This document shows positions 8,176 through 17,147 of a DNA stretch of 35,553 bases, one piece after another; within the stretch, counting starts at the first letter, position 1, and each line of letters opens with the position of its first letter. A model generated the notes under the pieces. That model had not been told where the DNA came from. It searched no databases and saw only the letters and a list, made by a program, of their open reading frames with translations. The DNA lies in assembly GCF_000521785.1 (NCBI RefSeq), contig NZ_JALZ01000028.1:1-35553 (forward strand), given 5' to 3'. This DNA is from Roseivivax halodurans JCM 10272. Lineage in GTDB: Bacteria > Pseudomonadota > Alphaproteobacteria > Rhodobacterales > Rhodobacteraceae. Position numbers and translations under genes: made by a program.

Positions 8176-9387
8176 ATGAAGCCAGCATTCGCAGGTCTGC
8201 GCGTCATCGATACCACGCATGTCCTCGCCGGCCCGTTCGCCAGCTATCAGCTCGGCCTGCTGGGGGCCGAGGTGATCAAGGTCGAGAACCCCTCCGATCC
8301 CGACCAGGCGCGCTTTCAGGGGACGGACCAGGACCTCGTGAGAGCCGGCATGGGCACGTCATTCCTCGCCCAGGGAGCAGGAAAGCGATGCTTGGCGCTG
8401 GACCTGAAGACGCCGGCCGGGCGCGACGCGATGGTGAGGCTGGCCGCCTCGGCAGACGTGTTCGTCGAAAACTATCGACCCGGGGCGTTCGAGGAGATCG
8501 GCCTTGGCTATGACAGGCTGTCCGCAGCCAATCCGCGTCTGATTTACTGCTCGGTCTCGGCCTTCGGGGCGAGTGGCCCCAGGCGGGAGGAAACCGGGTA
8601 TGACAATGTCATACAGGCATTCTCCGGAATCATGGACCTGACCGGGTTCGGGGATGGTCGTGCCTTGAAGTGCGGTGCGCCGGTAATAGATTACGCGACC
8701 GGGCTGACGGCGGCCTTCGCCATTTCGGGGGCGCTGTTCCAGCGCGAGCGAGAGGGGCAGGGGCAGCACATCGACGTGTCGATGCTGGACGTGGCGATGA
8801 CCCTCATGACGTCGCACTGCACAGATTTCCTGCAAAGCGGCACGCATCCGCGCCCGAACGGCAACGAGTTCGGCTTTGCCACGCTCGGCATGTATCGCGC
8901 CGCCGATGCCGACCTGATGATTGCGGCGTCGAACCTGCGTCAGGAACGGCGCCTGTGGACCGCGCTTGGGCGCGAAGACCGGGCGAAGCCGGACAACTTC
9001 GCCCGGATCGAGGCGTATGCCGAAGACCGTGCCATTCTGGCCGGGATCATCGGCGCCAGGCCGGCCGCCCATTGGGAGGACTTTCTGCGCAAGAACCGGG
9101 TGCCCGCGTCGCGCGTCCGGCGGATGGAAGAGGCTCTGTACGACGATCAGCTCCGCGACAGGGAGCAGAACCTTACGCTGAGCGATCCTTCTGGGCGGCT
9201 GGATGGCCTGCAGGTTGTCGGTCCGGCCTTCCGAATGTCTGGCCGCCGCGCAGAACCGCCCCTGCCGCCGCAGCCCGTCGGCGCGCAGAACGCCGAAATT
9301 TTGCGAGACCTCGGCCTGAGCGATGCCGAAGTCGAGGCACTATGTGTGGCGGGCGTCGTCAGGACAACAGCGAACGCGGAACCCTGA
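8176..9387 (+). CDS. CaiB/BaiF family (family III) CoA-transferase
   Basis: This 403-residue protein is of family III CoA-transferase length. It has the N-terminal RVIDTTHVLAGPFASYQLGL, the LLGAEVIKVE segment, and ENYRPGAFEEIGLGYD. The VIDYATG motif places the catalytic Asp at residue 172, the position that forms the acyl anhydride with the incoming acid in formyl-CoA transferase relatives. It would move CoA from a donor thioester to a pathway carboxylate without ATP. It follows the SDR by 19 bases and sits upstream of thiolase and acyl-CoA dehydrogenase genes. It is therefore one of three candidate acid activators in the cluster, with the two ADP-forming ligases. Confidence 0.93.
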   Translation: MKPAFAGLRVIDTTHVLAGPFASYQLGLLGAEVIKVENPSDPDQARFQGTDQDLVRAGMGTSFLAQGAGKRCLALDLKTPAGRDAMVRLAASADVFVENYRPGAFEEIGLGYDRLSAANPRLIYCSVSAFGASGPRREETGYDNVIQAFSGIMDLTGFGDGRALKCGAPVIDYATGLTAAFAISGALFQREREGQGQHIDVSMLDVAMTLMTSHCTDFLQSGTHPRPNGNEFGFATLGMYRAADADLMIAASNLRQERRLWTALGREDRAKPDNFARIEAYAEDRAILAGIIGARPAAHWEDFLRKNRVPASRVRRMEEALYDDQLRDREQNLTLSDPSGRLDGLQVVGPAFRMSGRRAEPPLPPQPVGAQNAEILRDLGLSDAEVEALCVAGVVRTTANAEP

Positions 9388-9474
9388 CGCTTTGTCAGGC
9401 AGGGCTTAGCGAAGCTCGCTGCCCGGGCCAGAGCCGGACGATGTAAGCCAATTAAAAAGTGGAGCTTGATTGCC

Positions 9475-10671
9475 ATGCCGGACGCCTTCATTTGTGACTA
9501 CATCCGAACGCCCATCGGGCGATATGGCGGCGCGCTTTCCTCGGTCAGAGCCGATGACCTGGGGTCGGTGCCTATCCGCGCCCTTATTGAGCGCAACCCG
9601 CTGGAGTGGTGCAGTCTGGATGAGGTTTTCTTCGGCTGCGCCAACCAGGCGGGGGAGGACAACCGAAATGTCGGGAGGATGTCGGCGCTTTTGGCGGGCC
9701 TGCCGGACAGCGTTCCGGGGACGACGATAAACCGGCTGTGTGGGTCAGGCATGGATGCCGTGATGACCGCGGCAAGGGCAATCCGCGCCGGCGAGATCGG
9801 GCTCGCGATCGCAGGCGGCGTTGAGTCGATGTCCCGCGCGCCCTTCGTCATGCCCAAAGCCGGCGCCGCATTCTCGCGCGCGGCCGACATACACGACACG
9901 ACCATTGGCTGGCGGTTCGTCAACCCGCAGATGAAGGCGCAATACGGTGTGGATTCCATGCCGGAAACCGCCGAGAACGTGGCTGAGGATTTCGACATCT
10001 CTCGGGAGGACCAGGACGCCTTCGCCCTGCGGTCGCAACAAAAGGCGGCTGCGGCTATGCGCAATGGACGTCTGGCGCGCGAGATCACGCCGGTTGCGAT
10101 CCCGCAGCGCAAGGGCGGCGACCGGATCGTCGACACCGACGAACACCCGCGTGCCGGTACGAACCTCGAGGCGCTGGCCGCACTGAAGGCCCCATTCCGG
10201 CAAGGCGGGTCGGTGACGGCGGGCAATGCATCGGGCGTCAATGACGGGGCTGCCGCGCTAATCGTCGCCTCTGAGGCAGCGGCCACCCAGCAGGGGCTTA
10301 CTCCCATCGCCCGCATTCTTGGCGGGGCCACCGCCGGGGTAGCGCCCCGCATCATGGGCTTCGGCCCCGCTCCCGCATCGCAAAAGCTGATGGACCGGCT
10401 TGGCTTGTCGGTGGATGATTTTGCGGTCATCGAGCTGAATGAGGCCTTTGCCTCGCAAGGGCTGGCGACGCTGCGGGCGCTGCGAATCGATGACGATGAC
10501 CCGCGCGTAAACCGCAATGGCGGCGCCATCGCGCTTGGTCACCCGTTGGGTATGTCCGGTGCAAGGATCACCGGCACTGCGATGCTCGACCTCGAGCCGG
10601 GAGAGAAAAGTCTGTCGACCATGTGCATCGGGGTCGGACAGGGCATTGCCGTTGCCCTTGAATGTGTTTGA
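9475..10671 (+). CDS. Thiolase (acetyl-CoA/beta-ketoadipyl-CoA acyltransferase family)
   Basis: This 398-residue degradative-type thiolase has all catalytic residues: the nucleophile C89 in NRLCGSGMDAV, H356 in the NGGAIALGHPLGMSGAR signature, and C384 in MCIGVGQG. It would cleave a 3-oxoacyl-CoA to acetyl-CoA plus a shortened acyl-CoA. Sequence style is closest to the PcaF/PaaJ (3-oxoadipyl-CoA) branch, but that specificity is inference. I chose ATG 9475 with GGAG ten bases upstream; an earlier TTG at 9466 sits too close to that site. It probably provides the final carbon-carbon cleavage of the pathway. Confidence 0.93.
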   Translation: MPDAFICDYIRTPIGRYGGALSSVRADDLGSVPIRALIERNPLEWCSLDEVFFGCANQAGEDNRNVGRMSALLAGLPDSVPGTTINRLCGSGMDAVMTAARAIRAGEIGLAIAGGVESMSRAPFVMPKAGAAFSRAADIHDTTIGWRFVNPQMKAQYGVDSMPETAENVAEDFDISREDQDAFALRSQQKAAAAMRNGRLAREITPVAIPQRKGGDRIVDTDEHPRAGTNLEALAALKAPFRQGGSVTAGNASGVNDGAAALIVASEAAATQQGLTPIARILGGATAGVAPRIMGFGPAPASQKLMDRLGLSVDDFAVIELNEAFASQGLATLRALRIDDDDPRVNRNGGAIALGHPLGMSGARITGTAMLDLEPGEKSLSTMCIGVGQGIAVALECV

Positions 10672-10692
10672 CTTTCTTCGGCTTGAAGACTG

Positions 10693-10733
10693 ACCGGAAG
10701 TTATGCAATCAACACGTTTGGTCACTTTCCGGT
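10693..10733. repeat. Inverted repeat between thiolase and acyl-CoA dehydrogenase genes
   Basis: ACCGGAAGT (10693-10701) and ACTTTCCGGT (10724-10733) are near-perfect inverted copies with one bulged base and a 22-base spacer. They lie in the 137-base gap that breaks the otherwise tightly packed operon. It could be an operator for a second promoter or an RNA stem. No T-run follows. Confidence 0.3.
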
Positions 10734-10808
10734 ACGGCTCCTTTGGCTCGATAACGAGGTCCAAGCGCAGGGGACGCCTCTGCATATTGGCAAGGAGGAG
10801 CGAAGCCA

Positions 10809-11960
10809 GTGACATTCGGACTTACACCCGAGCAGACCGAATTGGCCCGCGCCGTGCGTCGCTTCGCTGAAGGCGAACTGGCCGCGGGTGCGCTGGACCG
10901 TGCCCATTCACGCGAATATCCATGGGCCTTGGCGGCGCAGTTGTCCGACATGGGGATGTTGGGCATCACGATCCCCGAAGCGGATGGCGGCGTCGGCGGA
11001 ACCTTGATGGATGCCGTCATAACGATCCAAGAACTTGCCATGGTTTGCCCCAAAAGCGCGGACGTGGTGCAGGCCGGCAATTTCGGACCGATCCGCACTT
11101 TCGCCGAGTTCGCGTCCCCTGCACAGAAGAAACGCTGGTTGCCGGACCTGCTTGCTGGCAAGAAACTGATCGCGCTGGGCATGAGCGAGCCCGATGCAGG
11201 TTCCGCCGTCACAGAACTGAAATCCACTGCGCGCGAGGACGGCGATGGCTATCTTGTCAACGGCTCCAAGGTGTTTTCCACCCATAGCCCGCATGCCGAC
11301 CTGTTCCTGATCTACGTGCGGTTCGGGCCTGGCATAAACGGCATAGGGTCCGTTCTGGTGGAACGCGGAACGCCCGGCTTCACGGTGGGTAACCCGGCGC
11401 CCTTCATGAGCGGCGAGGAATGGTGTCCGCTTTACTTCGAGGACTGCCGCATTCCGGCCGAGAACCTCTTGCTGGGTGAAGGCGGGTTCAAGAAGCAGAT
11501 CTCGGGCTTCAACGTCGAACGGATCGGCAATGCGTCACGGGCGCTGGCGCTTGGGCGTCACGCCTACGAGGTCGCCCGGCGCCACACGATGGAGCGGACA
11601 CAATTCGGGCGGCCGCTGTGTGAATTCCAGGGCTTGCAGTGGAAGTTCTCGGAAATGATCGTGAAGCTCGAAAGCGCACAGATGCTGCTGTACCGTGCGG
11701 CGCGGGACGGTGACGAGAACGGCTTGCCGTCGGCATTCAACACCGCCGCGGCCAAACTGGCGTGCAACGAGGCTGGGTTCGATGTGGCCAACGCCGCAAT
11801 GCAGGCGATGGGCGCCTACGGCTATTCCAGCGAGAGCCTCGTGGAGTACTGCGTCAAGCGCACGCGAGGCTGGCAGATCGCGGGTGGATCGATCGAAATG
11901 CTTAAGAACCGTATTGCCGAACACGTGTTCGAGCGCCGATTCAGCCAGCGGCCGTGCTGA
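10809..11960 (+). CDS. Acyl-CoA dehydrogenase
   Basis: This 383-residue flavoenzyme of the acyl-CoA dehydrogenase family introduces a 2,3 double bond into an acyl-CoA. N-terminal helical domain about residues 5-115; beta domain with LGMSEPDAGSAVTELKSTA (123-141); C-terminal helical domain from about 225 with RTQFGRPLCEFQGLQWKFSE. At the position where MCAD-type enzymes carry catalytic Glu in IYEGT this protein reads IAGGS, so that residue is Gly359. A Glu is instead present at 237 in GFNVERIGNAS, the helix position used as base by isovaleryl-CoA and long-chain dehydrogenases. The protein is therefore probably active with the alternative base. GTG start with AGGAGG upstream. It overlaps the next gene in TGATG. 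Confidence 0.92.
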   Translation: MTFGLTPEQTELARAVRRFAEGELAAGALDRAHSREYPWALAAQLSDMGMLGITIPEADGGVGGTLMDAVITIQELAMVCPKSADVVQAGNFGPIRTFAEFASPAQKKRWLPDLLAGKKLIALGMSEPDAGSAVTELKSTAREDGDGYLVNGSKVFSTHSPHADLFLIYVRFGPGINGIGSVLVERGTPGFTVGNPAPFMSGEEWCPLYFEDCRIPAENLLLGEGGFKKQISGFNVERIGNASRALALGRHAYEVARRHTMERTQFGRPLCEFQGLQWKFSEMIVKLESAQMLLYRAARDGDENGLPSAFNTAAAKLACNEAGFDVANAAMQAMGAYGYSSESLVEYCVKRTRGWQIAGGSIEMLKNRIAEHVFERRFSQRPC

Positions 11961-14026
11961 TGACCGGGCGCACATGGCAAGAGGCCCTTCTCAGCCCGGC
12001 CAGCATTGCGCTTGTGGGCGTGTCGGACGATGAAGGAAAAACCTCGGGTCGTCCGCTGCGGTTCCTTCGGGCAGCAGGCTATGGCGGCAGAGTCTATGCC
12101 ATCAATCCGACACGCGAGACGGTGCAGGGTGAACGCGCCTTAGCGTCTCTCTCGGACGTGCCGGAGGTGCCGGATCATGTCTTCATCCTAACCAGCGCGC
12201 AGCGCGCGTTGGACGCTTTGGAAGAGTGCGAGACGCTCGGCGTTCCGGTGGCGACGATCCTCGCCTCGGGTTTTGCCGAGGTGGGGCAGGCAGGCGAGGC
12301 CAACGCCGCACGCCTCCAAATGCTGGTGTCGCGAGGCAAGCTCCGGGTAATGGGGCCGTCCTCGATCGGTCTCGCTAATCTGCACAACGGCACGACGCTG
12401 ACGGCCAATGCGGCCTTTGCGGAGACTGACTTGCCCAAAGGCGGATTGTTCGTGGCCTCTCACAGTGGCAGCCTGATCGGGGCGCTGATGTCGCGCGGCA
12501 AGCGCAAAGGACTCGGCTTCGCCGGTCTGGTCTCGGTCGGGGGCGAAGCCGACCTAACCATCGGCGATGTCTGCTCGGCAGCGCTCGATGATCCCGCCGT
12601 GACCGGATTTCTACTGTTTCTCGAACACATGCGTCATGCGGACAAGCTGCGTGCCTTTGCGGAAGAAGCCGCCCGGCGCGGCAAGCCCGTCGCCGTGTTC
12701 AAGCTGGGTCGGTCCGACGAGGCGGCCGAGTTGGCGCAGTCCCATACCGGCTCCCTTGCCGGCGCGGATGAGGTTGCGGATGTCTTCTTGAGGGCCTGCG
12801 GCATCGCGCGTGTGGCCTCATTCGAAGGGCTGCTCGAGGTCACACCGCTGCTGGCCCGAGTCCCCGCTGCTCAAAAACCGCGACGCGGGCGGGTCGGGAT
12901 CATTACGACCACGGGCGGCGGTGCCGCCATGGCGGTCGATCATCTGGCCGGGCTGGGGGTCGAGATCGTGGCGCCAAGCGCCGAAACGCGCGCGCGGCTG
13001 GCGGAAAACGGAATCGAAGCCGGACACAACCGCATCCTCGATCTGACCCTTGCGGGAACACGCTACGATGTCATGCGCGGCGCGATCGAGGTTCTGCGCG
13101 AGTCGCCCGAGTTCGACATGGTTCTGGTCTGTGTAGGCTCGTCCGCGCGGTTCAATCCGGATCTCGCGGTGCAGCCCGCGCTCGATCTGATCGACGCGCC
13201 GGGTCATCCCTTCGCGGTGTTCATCGTTCCAGATGCTCCGGATGCGACCCGACGTCTGGCCGGTGCCAGTGTGCCCGTGTTCGAGGATCCCGAAACCTGC
13301 GCCGACGCTGTGGCCGCGGCGCTGCAACGGAGGGTGCCGGCCCTTCCACCGCTTTCGCCGGCCAGTGCCGCCACTACCGGCCGATTCTTGGACGAGGCAG
13401 AGGCCTATGCGCGGATCCCGTCCGTGCCTGTGGCCGACTGGGTCGCGCTGGATGTGGGTGCACCGGTGTCGGACCTTCCGTTCGGCTACCCCGTGGTCGC
13501 AAAGGTGCTGGACCCCGCGATCCCCCACAAGAGCGATGCCGGCGGCGTCATTGTCGGTATCGATAGCCGCAAGGCGCTGGCAAAGGCAGTGGGACAGATC
13601 CGAACCAATGTCCAAGAGGCTCTGCCAGGTCACTTCGTATCCCGCGTGCTGGTCCAGCGCATGCAGAAGGCCATCGGCGAGGTGCTTATCGGCATCCGCC
13701 GGGACCCGCAGGTCGGTCCGATCGTGGTGCTGGCCGCTGGGGGCGTTTTTACGGAGATTTACCGCGACTCTGTCATGCGGTTAGCCCCCGTCGATCTCGA
13801 TATCGCGCACGAGATGATCGGATCGCTGAAGTTGTCCCAGATCCTCGCCGGGGCGCGCGGGCGTCCGCTGGGCGATCTCGACGCACTGGCGGAGGCCCTC
13901 GTGGCGGTGTCGAGACTGGCCGAACAGAAGGACATCGTAGAGGCTGAAATCAATCCGCTCCTGGTGCTGCCCAAAGGGGACGGTGTCGTCGCAGTGGATG
14001 CGCTGATCCGCGTGAGCGGCAGGTGA
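11960..14026 (+). CDS. Fused ADP-forming acyl-CoA ligase, copy 1
   Basis: This 688-residue protein has the fused alpha-beta layout of ADP-forming acetyl-CoA synthetase. It contains an N-terminal CoA-binding Rossmann domain (about 10-105), succinyl-CoA-ligase-like domains (about 150-450), and a C-terminal ATP-grasp domain (about 470-688) with PHKSDAGGVIVGI. H262 in the SHTGSLAGAD motif is the expected phospho-histidine. It would interconvert an acid, CoA and ATP with acyl-CoA, ADP and phosphate. It starts at the ATG overlapping the dehydrogenase stop (a GTG two codons earlier is possible). Its paralogue lies at 15059. Either it activates the substrate, or it conserves energy from a CoA thioester by running backwards. 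Confidence 0.92.
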   Translation: MTGRTWQEALLSPASIALVGVSDDEGKTSGRPLRFLRAAGYGGRVYAINPTRETVQGERALASLSDVPEVPDHVFILTSAQRALDALEECETLGVPVATILASGFAEVGQAGEANAARLQMLVSRGKLRVMGPSSIGLANLHNGTTLTANAAFAETDLPKGGLFVASHSGSLIGALMSRGKRKGLGFAGLVSVGGEADLTIGDVCSAALDDPAVTGFLLFLEHMRHADKLRAFAEEAARRGKPVAVFKLGRSDEAAELAQSHTGSLAGADEVADVFLRACGIARVASFEGLLEVTPLLARVPAAQKPRRGRVGIITTTGGGAAMAVDHLAGLGVEIVAPSAETRARLAENGIEAGHNRILDLTLAGTRYDVMRGAIEVLRESPEFDMVLVCVGSSARFNPDLAVQPALDLIDAPGHPFAVFIVPDAPDATRRLAGASVPVFEDPETCADAVAAALQRRVPALPPLSPASAATTGRFLDEAEAYARIPSVPVADWVALDVGAPVSDLPFGYPVVAKVLDPAIPHKSDAGGVIVGIDSRKALAKAVGQIRTNVQEALPGHFVSRVLVQRMQKAIGEVLIGIRRDPQVGPIVVLAAGGVFTEIYRDSVMRLAPVDLDIAHEMIGSLKLSQILAGARGRPLGDLDALAEALVAVSRLAEQKDIVEAEINPLLVLPKGDGVVAVDALIRVSGR

Positions 14027-15062
14027 TGGTGGGCGAGGTTCATGTCGTCCATAACGGCGACATCGCCGTTACGGCCACATACAACCCCCCAGTAAACGCA
14101 GGGTCACGCGATATCCGCAGAGAACTTCTGGCCGCGATCGAAGCGACCGACGTCGATGACGCCCTCATTGGAGCGTTGCTGATGGGGGCGGGCGCAGCTT
14201 CATCTCCGGATCCGACATCCGGGAATTCGACCTGGCGCTTGACCCGCTTCAGATGCCGCAAGTGATCGCGGCGATCGAGGGGACCGCGAAACCCTTCATT
14301 GCAGCCCTGCACGGTGCGGCACTTGGCGGAGGCTGCGAACTGGCTCTGGGGTGCGACGCGTACATCGCCTCTCCGGACGCGGTGGTCGGGCTGCCTGAAA
14401 GCGCGCTCGGGATCATACTGGCCGCTGGTGGAACCCACACTCTGCCCCGGCTCGTCGGCAGGGCCGAGGCGATCCGTCTGATCGCGGGCGCCACCCGCGT
14501 GCGCCCCGATGCCGCGCCGAAGTTTGGGGTGATCGACGCAGTCGAAGCCGGTGACGCACGACAGGCGGCGATAGCGATGACTTGCCGGCTGTCCGGAACG
14601 AAACAGCGCGTGATTGACCGGCCCGTGCCGTATGCGGACGATGCAGAGACTGTGTCTGAAAGGGCATCGCGCCGAGTGCGGCCCCACGTGCTCGCATCGG
14701 TCTACCATATGATGCAGGGTGATGCAGGCTGGAACGCTTCCGACTCTCGATGGACTGCATGCCGAACGCGAGACCTTCGAGAAGTTGCGCACCGCCCCCT
14801 TGGGCAGCAGGAGATCCAGCGACGCGCGCTTGCCTCGATCATTAAACAAGCCGCCGCTATCGTTGCTGAAGGCGTCGCCTTGCGGCCTTCGGACATCGAT
14901 GTGGTTCGGGTGAACGGATACGGGGTCCCTCGCTGGATTGGTGGTCCGGTGCACTGTGCGCGCCAGCAGGACGCAGATTCACTGTCCGCGGACGTGGCCA
15001 GACCGAGCCGGAAGATTGGAGACCTTCGCCTGCTTGGCGTGGACATGGGAGGAAACGAATGA
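14026..15062 (+). pseudogene. Decayed FadB/FadJ-like enoyl-CoA hydratase/3-hydroxyacyl-CoA dehydrogenase
   Basis: Three frame segments add up to a shrunken multifunctional beta-oxidation protein. The first 55 or so codons (DIAVTATYNPPVNAGSRDIR) are the crotonase start. Near 14191-14195 one base is missing, probably a C, because the expected G-R-S-F-I-S-G-S-D-I-R-E-F continues in the next frame. The hydratase core GAALGGGCELALGCD and GLPESALGIILAAGGTHTLP follows. At about 14735-14805 another frame carries DGLHAERETFEKLRTA, the linker that normally precedes the dehydrogenase domain. It is followed directly by the extreme C-terminal part (ASIIKQAAAIVAEGVALRPS, then NGYGVPRWIGGP). The whole NAD-binding dehydrogenase domain, about 300 or more residues, is absent. 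Start TGATG and end ATGA overlaps with both ligase genes remain intact. Confidence 0.82.
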
Positions 15063-17140
15063 CCAATCCGGAAACAGCGCTGGATGCCCTTTGGGCTCCG
15101 GAAAGCGTCGCGATCGTAGGCGCATCGGCGGATCCGACCAAGCCCGGTGGACGGCCCGTGGCCTACCTTTCGAAACACGGCTTCCACGGGGACATCTGGC
15201 CGGTAAACCCGCGTGTCGATGAAATCGCCGGTCGGCCCTGCTTTGCCAGTGTCGCCGATCTTCCCGGTGCACCCGACGTCGCCATCGTGCTGCTTGGCGT
15301 CGCGCGCGCCGAGGCGGCGGTGCGTGACCTGGCGGCCAAGGGATGCAAAGTTGCCATCGTTCTCGCGAGTGGCTTTGGCGAAGCAGGTGACGAAGGCCGC
15401 GCACGCCAAGATGCCTTGCGCGAGGCCGCGGGCGACAAGATGCGCCTGCTGGGGCCCAATACGATCGGCGCGATGGACCTTTCAAAGGGCATCGTGCTGT
15501 CCGCCAGCGGTGCGCTGGAATGCGATGACATCCCGAGGGGCGGGATATCTGTCGCCTCGCAAAGCGGCGGGATCCTCGGTGCGCTCCTGTCGCGGGGCTC
15601 GGCGGGGGGCATCGGGTTCTGCAAGCTGGCCTCGACAGGCAACGAGGCCGACCTCGACATCGCCGACTTTATTGCGGCCTATGCCGCTGACGAGGCGACC
15701 ACCGTGATTGCGGCCTATATCGAGGGCATCCGCTCAGTCGACAAATTTCGAGCCGCAGCCGAATCCGCGCGCTGCGCCGGAAAACCGCTCGTGATTTATA
15801 AGGTCGGGCGATCCGAATCCGGAGCGCGGGCTGCGGTGTCGCACACTGGCGCGATGGCGGGCGAAGACAGGGCTTACGATGCTCTGTTCCGTCAGGTCGG
15901 CGCGATCCGCGCCCGGACCTTCAGTGACCTGCTGGATCTTCCCGCCATGTTGGCCAGCTGTCGTACGATGTGCGGAAACCGGGTGGCGATCCTGACATCC
16001 ACGGGTGGCGCGGGCAGCCTCGTGGCGGACAACTGCGGTATACTTGGGTTGGACGTGCCCGAACTTGATCCGGCAACGGGCAAGACTTTGGCGGACCTTC
16101 TTGGCCAGGACCAACCGATGACAGGCAATCCGGTCGACGTGACACTGGCCGGGGTCGAGCCGACAATCATGACAGCCGCGACGGAGGCCTTGCTGCGCTC
16201 TGACGGGATCGATGCGGTTGCGGTGGTTGTCGGGTCCTCGGCACTGGCGCGTCCCGACGTGGCAGCCGGTGCAATCCGCGCCGGCGCCGCGGCCAGTAAC
16301 AAGCCGTTGATCGCCTATGTCAGTCCGCACGCACCCCACATCCTCGATCTTCTGAATCGGGAGGGCGTACCTGCGTTTTCTGCCCCGGAAGCTTGTGCCA
16401 CCGTCTTGAAGGGAGCGCTGCCGATGCCGCCGGCCGGTCGGCTGTTGAGGCCGGGGTCCGCTGTGGTGCCTGCCGGTCTCCCCAATGGCACTTTGAACGA
16501 AGCGGAAGCGCGTGCCCTCTTCGATGCTTTTGGCCTGACTGGAGCCAAAAGCTTCGTAGTCCAGACGGCTGATGAAGCGGCAATGGCTGCTGGCGAGCTG
16601 GATGGCCCCGTCGTCCTTAAGGTCCTGTCGCGTGAGATAGCGCACAAATCCGACGTCGGTGGTGTCCGTGTGGGCCTGGCTCCCGAAGCTGCGGGAGCCG
16701 CTCTGACCGCGATGGCGGAAAGACTCGCGGCGCAGGAGCTTCCCAAGCCCGAGGGATACCTCGTGCAGGCTATGGTGCACGGCGGGATCGAGATGATCTT
16801 GGGCTTGCGCCAGGACCCGCAACTGGGGCTCTTGATCCTGCTGGGTGCGGGCGGTGTTCAGGCCGAGCTGTCCAACGACAGCACCCTCCGGCTGCTTCCG
16901 TTGCGCGAAGGCGAGGCGCGTGAAATGGTGAACGAACTGACGATCACGCGCCTGCTCGAGGGATATCGGGGGGCACCGGCGCACGATATTGACGCGCTGA
17001 TCGAAGCGATCGAGGCCTTGGCGTGCATGGGAGATGCGCTTGGAGATCGCCTGCTGGAGGCTGAAATAAATCCGATCTTCGTATTGGAAGACGGGCAGGG
17101 CGTCGCGGCGGCAGACGGCTTGGTGGTGCTGGGGCCGTGA
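15059..17140 (+). CDS. Fused ADP-forming acyl-CoA ligase, copy 2
   Basis: This 693-residue paralogue of the gene at 11960 has the same domain order: CoA-binding Rossmann domain with VAIVGASADPTKPGGRPVAY, succinyl-CoA-ligase-like domains, and C-terminal ATP-grasp with HKSDVGGVRVGL near residue 535. The predicted phospho-histidine is again H262, in SHTGAMAGED. The N-terminal half contains LLGPNTIGAMDLSKGI, typical of the family. AGGAAACG precedes the start, which overlaps the pseudogene end in ATGA. The two copies are clearly diverged rather than a recent duplication, so they probably handle different acids. This is the last gene of the long plus-strand operon. Confidence 0.92.
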   Translation: MTNPETALDALWAPESVAIVGASADPTKPGGRPVAYLSKHGFHGDIWPVNPRVDEIAGRPCFASVADLPGAPDVAIVLLGVARAEAAVRDLAAKGCKVAIVLASGFGEAGDEGRARQDALREAAGDKMRLLGPNTIGAMDLSKGIVLSASGALECDDIPRGGISVASQSGGILGALLSRGSAGGIGFCKLASTGNEADLDIADFIAAYAADEATTVIAAYIEGIRSVDKFRAAAESARCAGKPLVIYKVGRSESGARAAVSHTGAMAGEDRAYDALFRQVGAIRARTFSDLLDLPAMLASCRTMCGNRVAILTSTGGAGSLVADNCGILGLDVPELDPATGKTLADLLGQDQPMTGNPVDVTLAGVEPTIMTAATEALLRSDGIDAVAVVVGSSALARPDVAAGAIRAGAAASNKPLIAYVSPHAPHILDLLNREGVPAFSAPEACATVLKGALPMPPAGRLLRPGSAVVPAGLPNGTLNEAEARALFDAFGLTGAKSFVVQTADEAAMAAGELDGPVVLKVLSREIAHKSDVGGVRVGLAPEAAGAALTAMAERLAAQELPKPEGYLVQAMVHGGIEMILGLRQDPQLGLLILLGAGGVQAELSNDSTLRLLPLREGEAREMVNELTITRLLEGYRGAPAHDIDALIEAIEALACMGDALGDRLLEAEINPIFVLEDGQGVAAADGLVVLGP

Positions 17141-17147
17141 ATGGCTC

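Noticed and set aside
9498-10529. 343-codon open frame on the minus strand
   Set aside because: Lies wholly antisense to the thiolase, Ser/Ala/Pro-rich, with no family resemblance.
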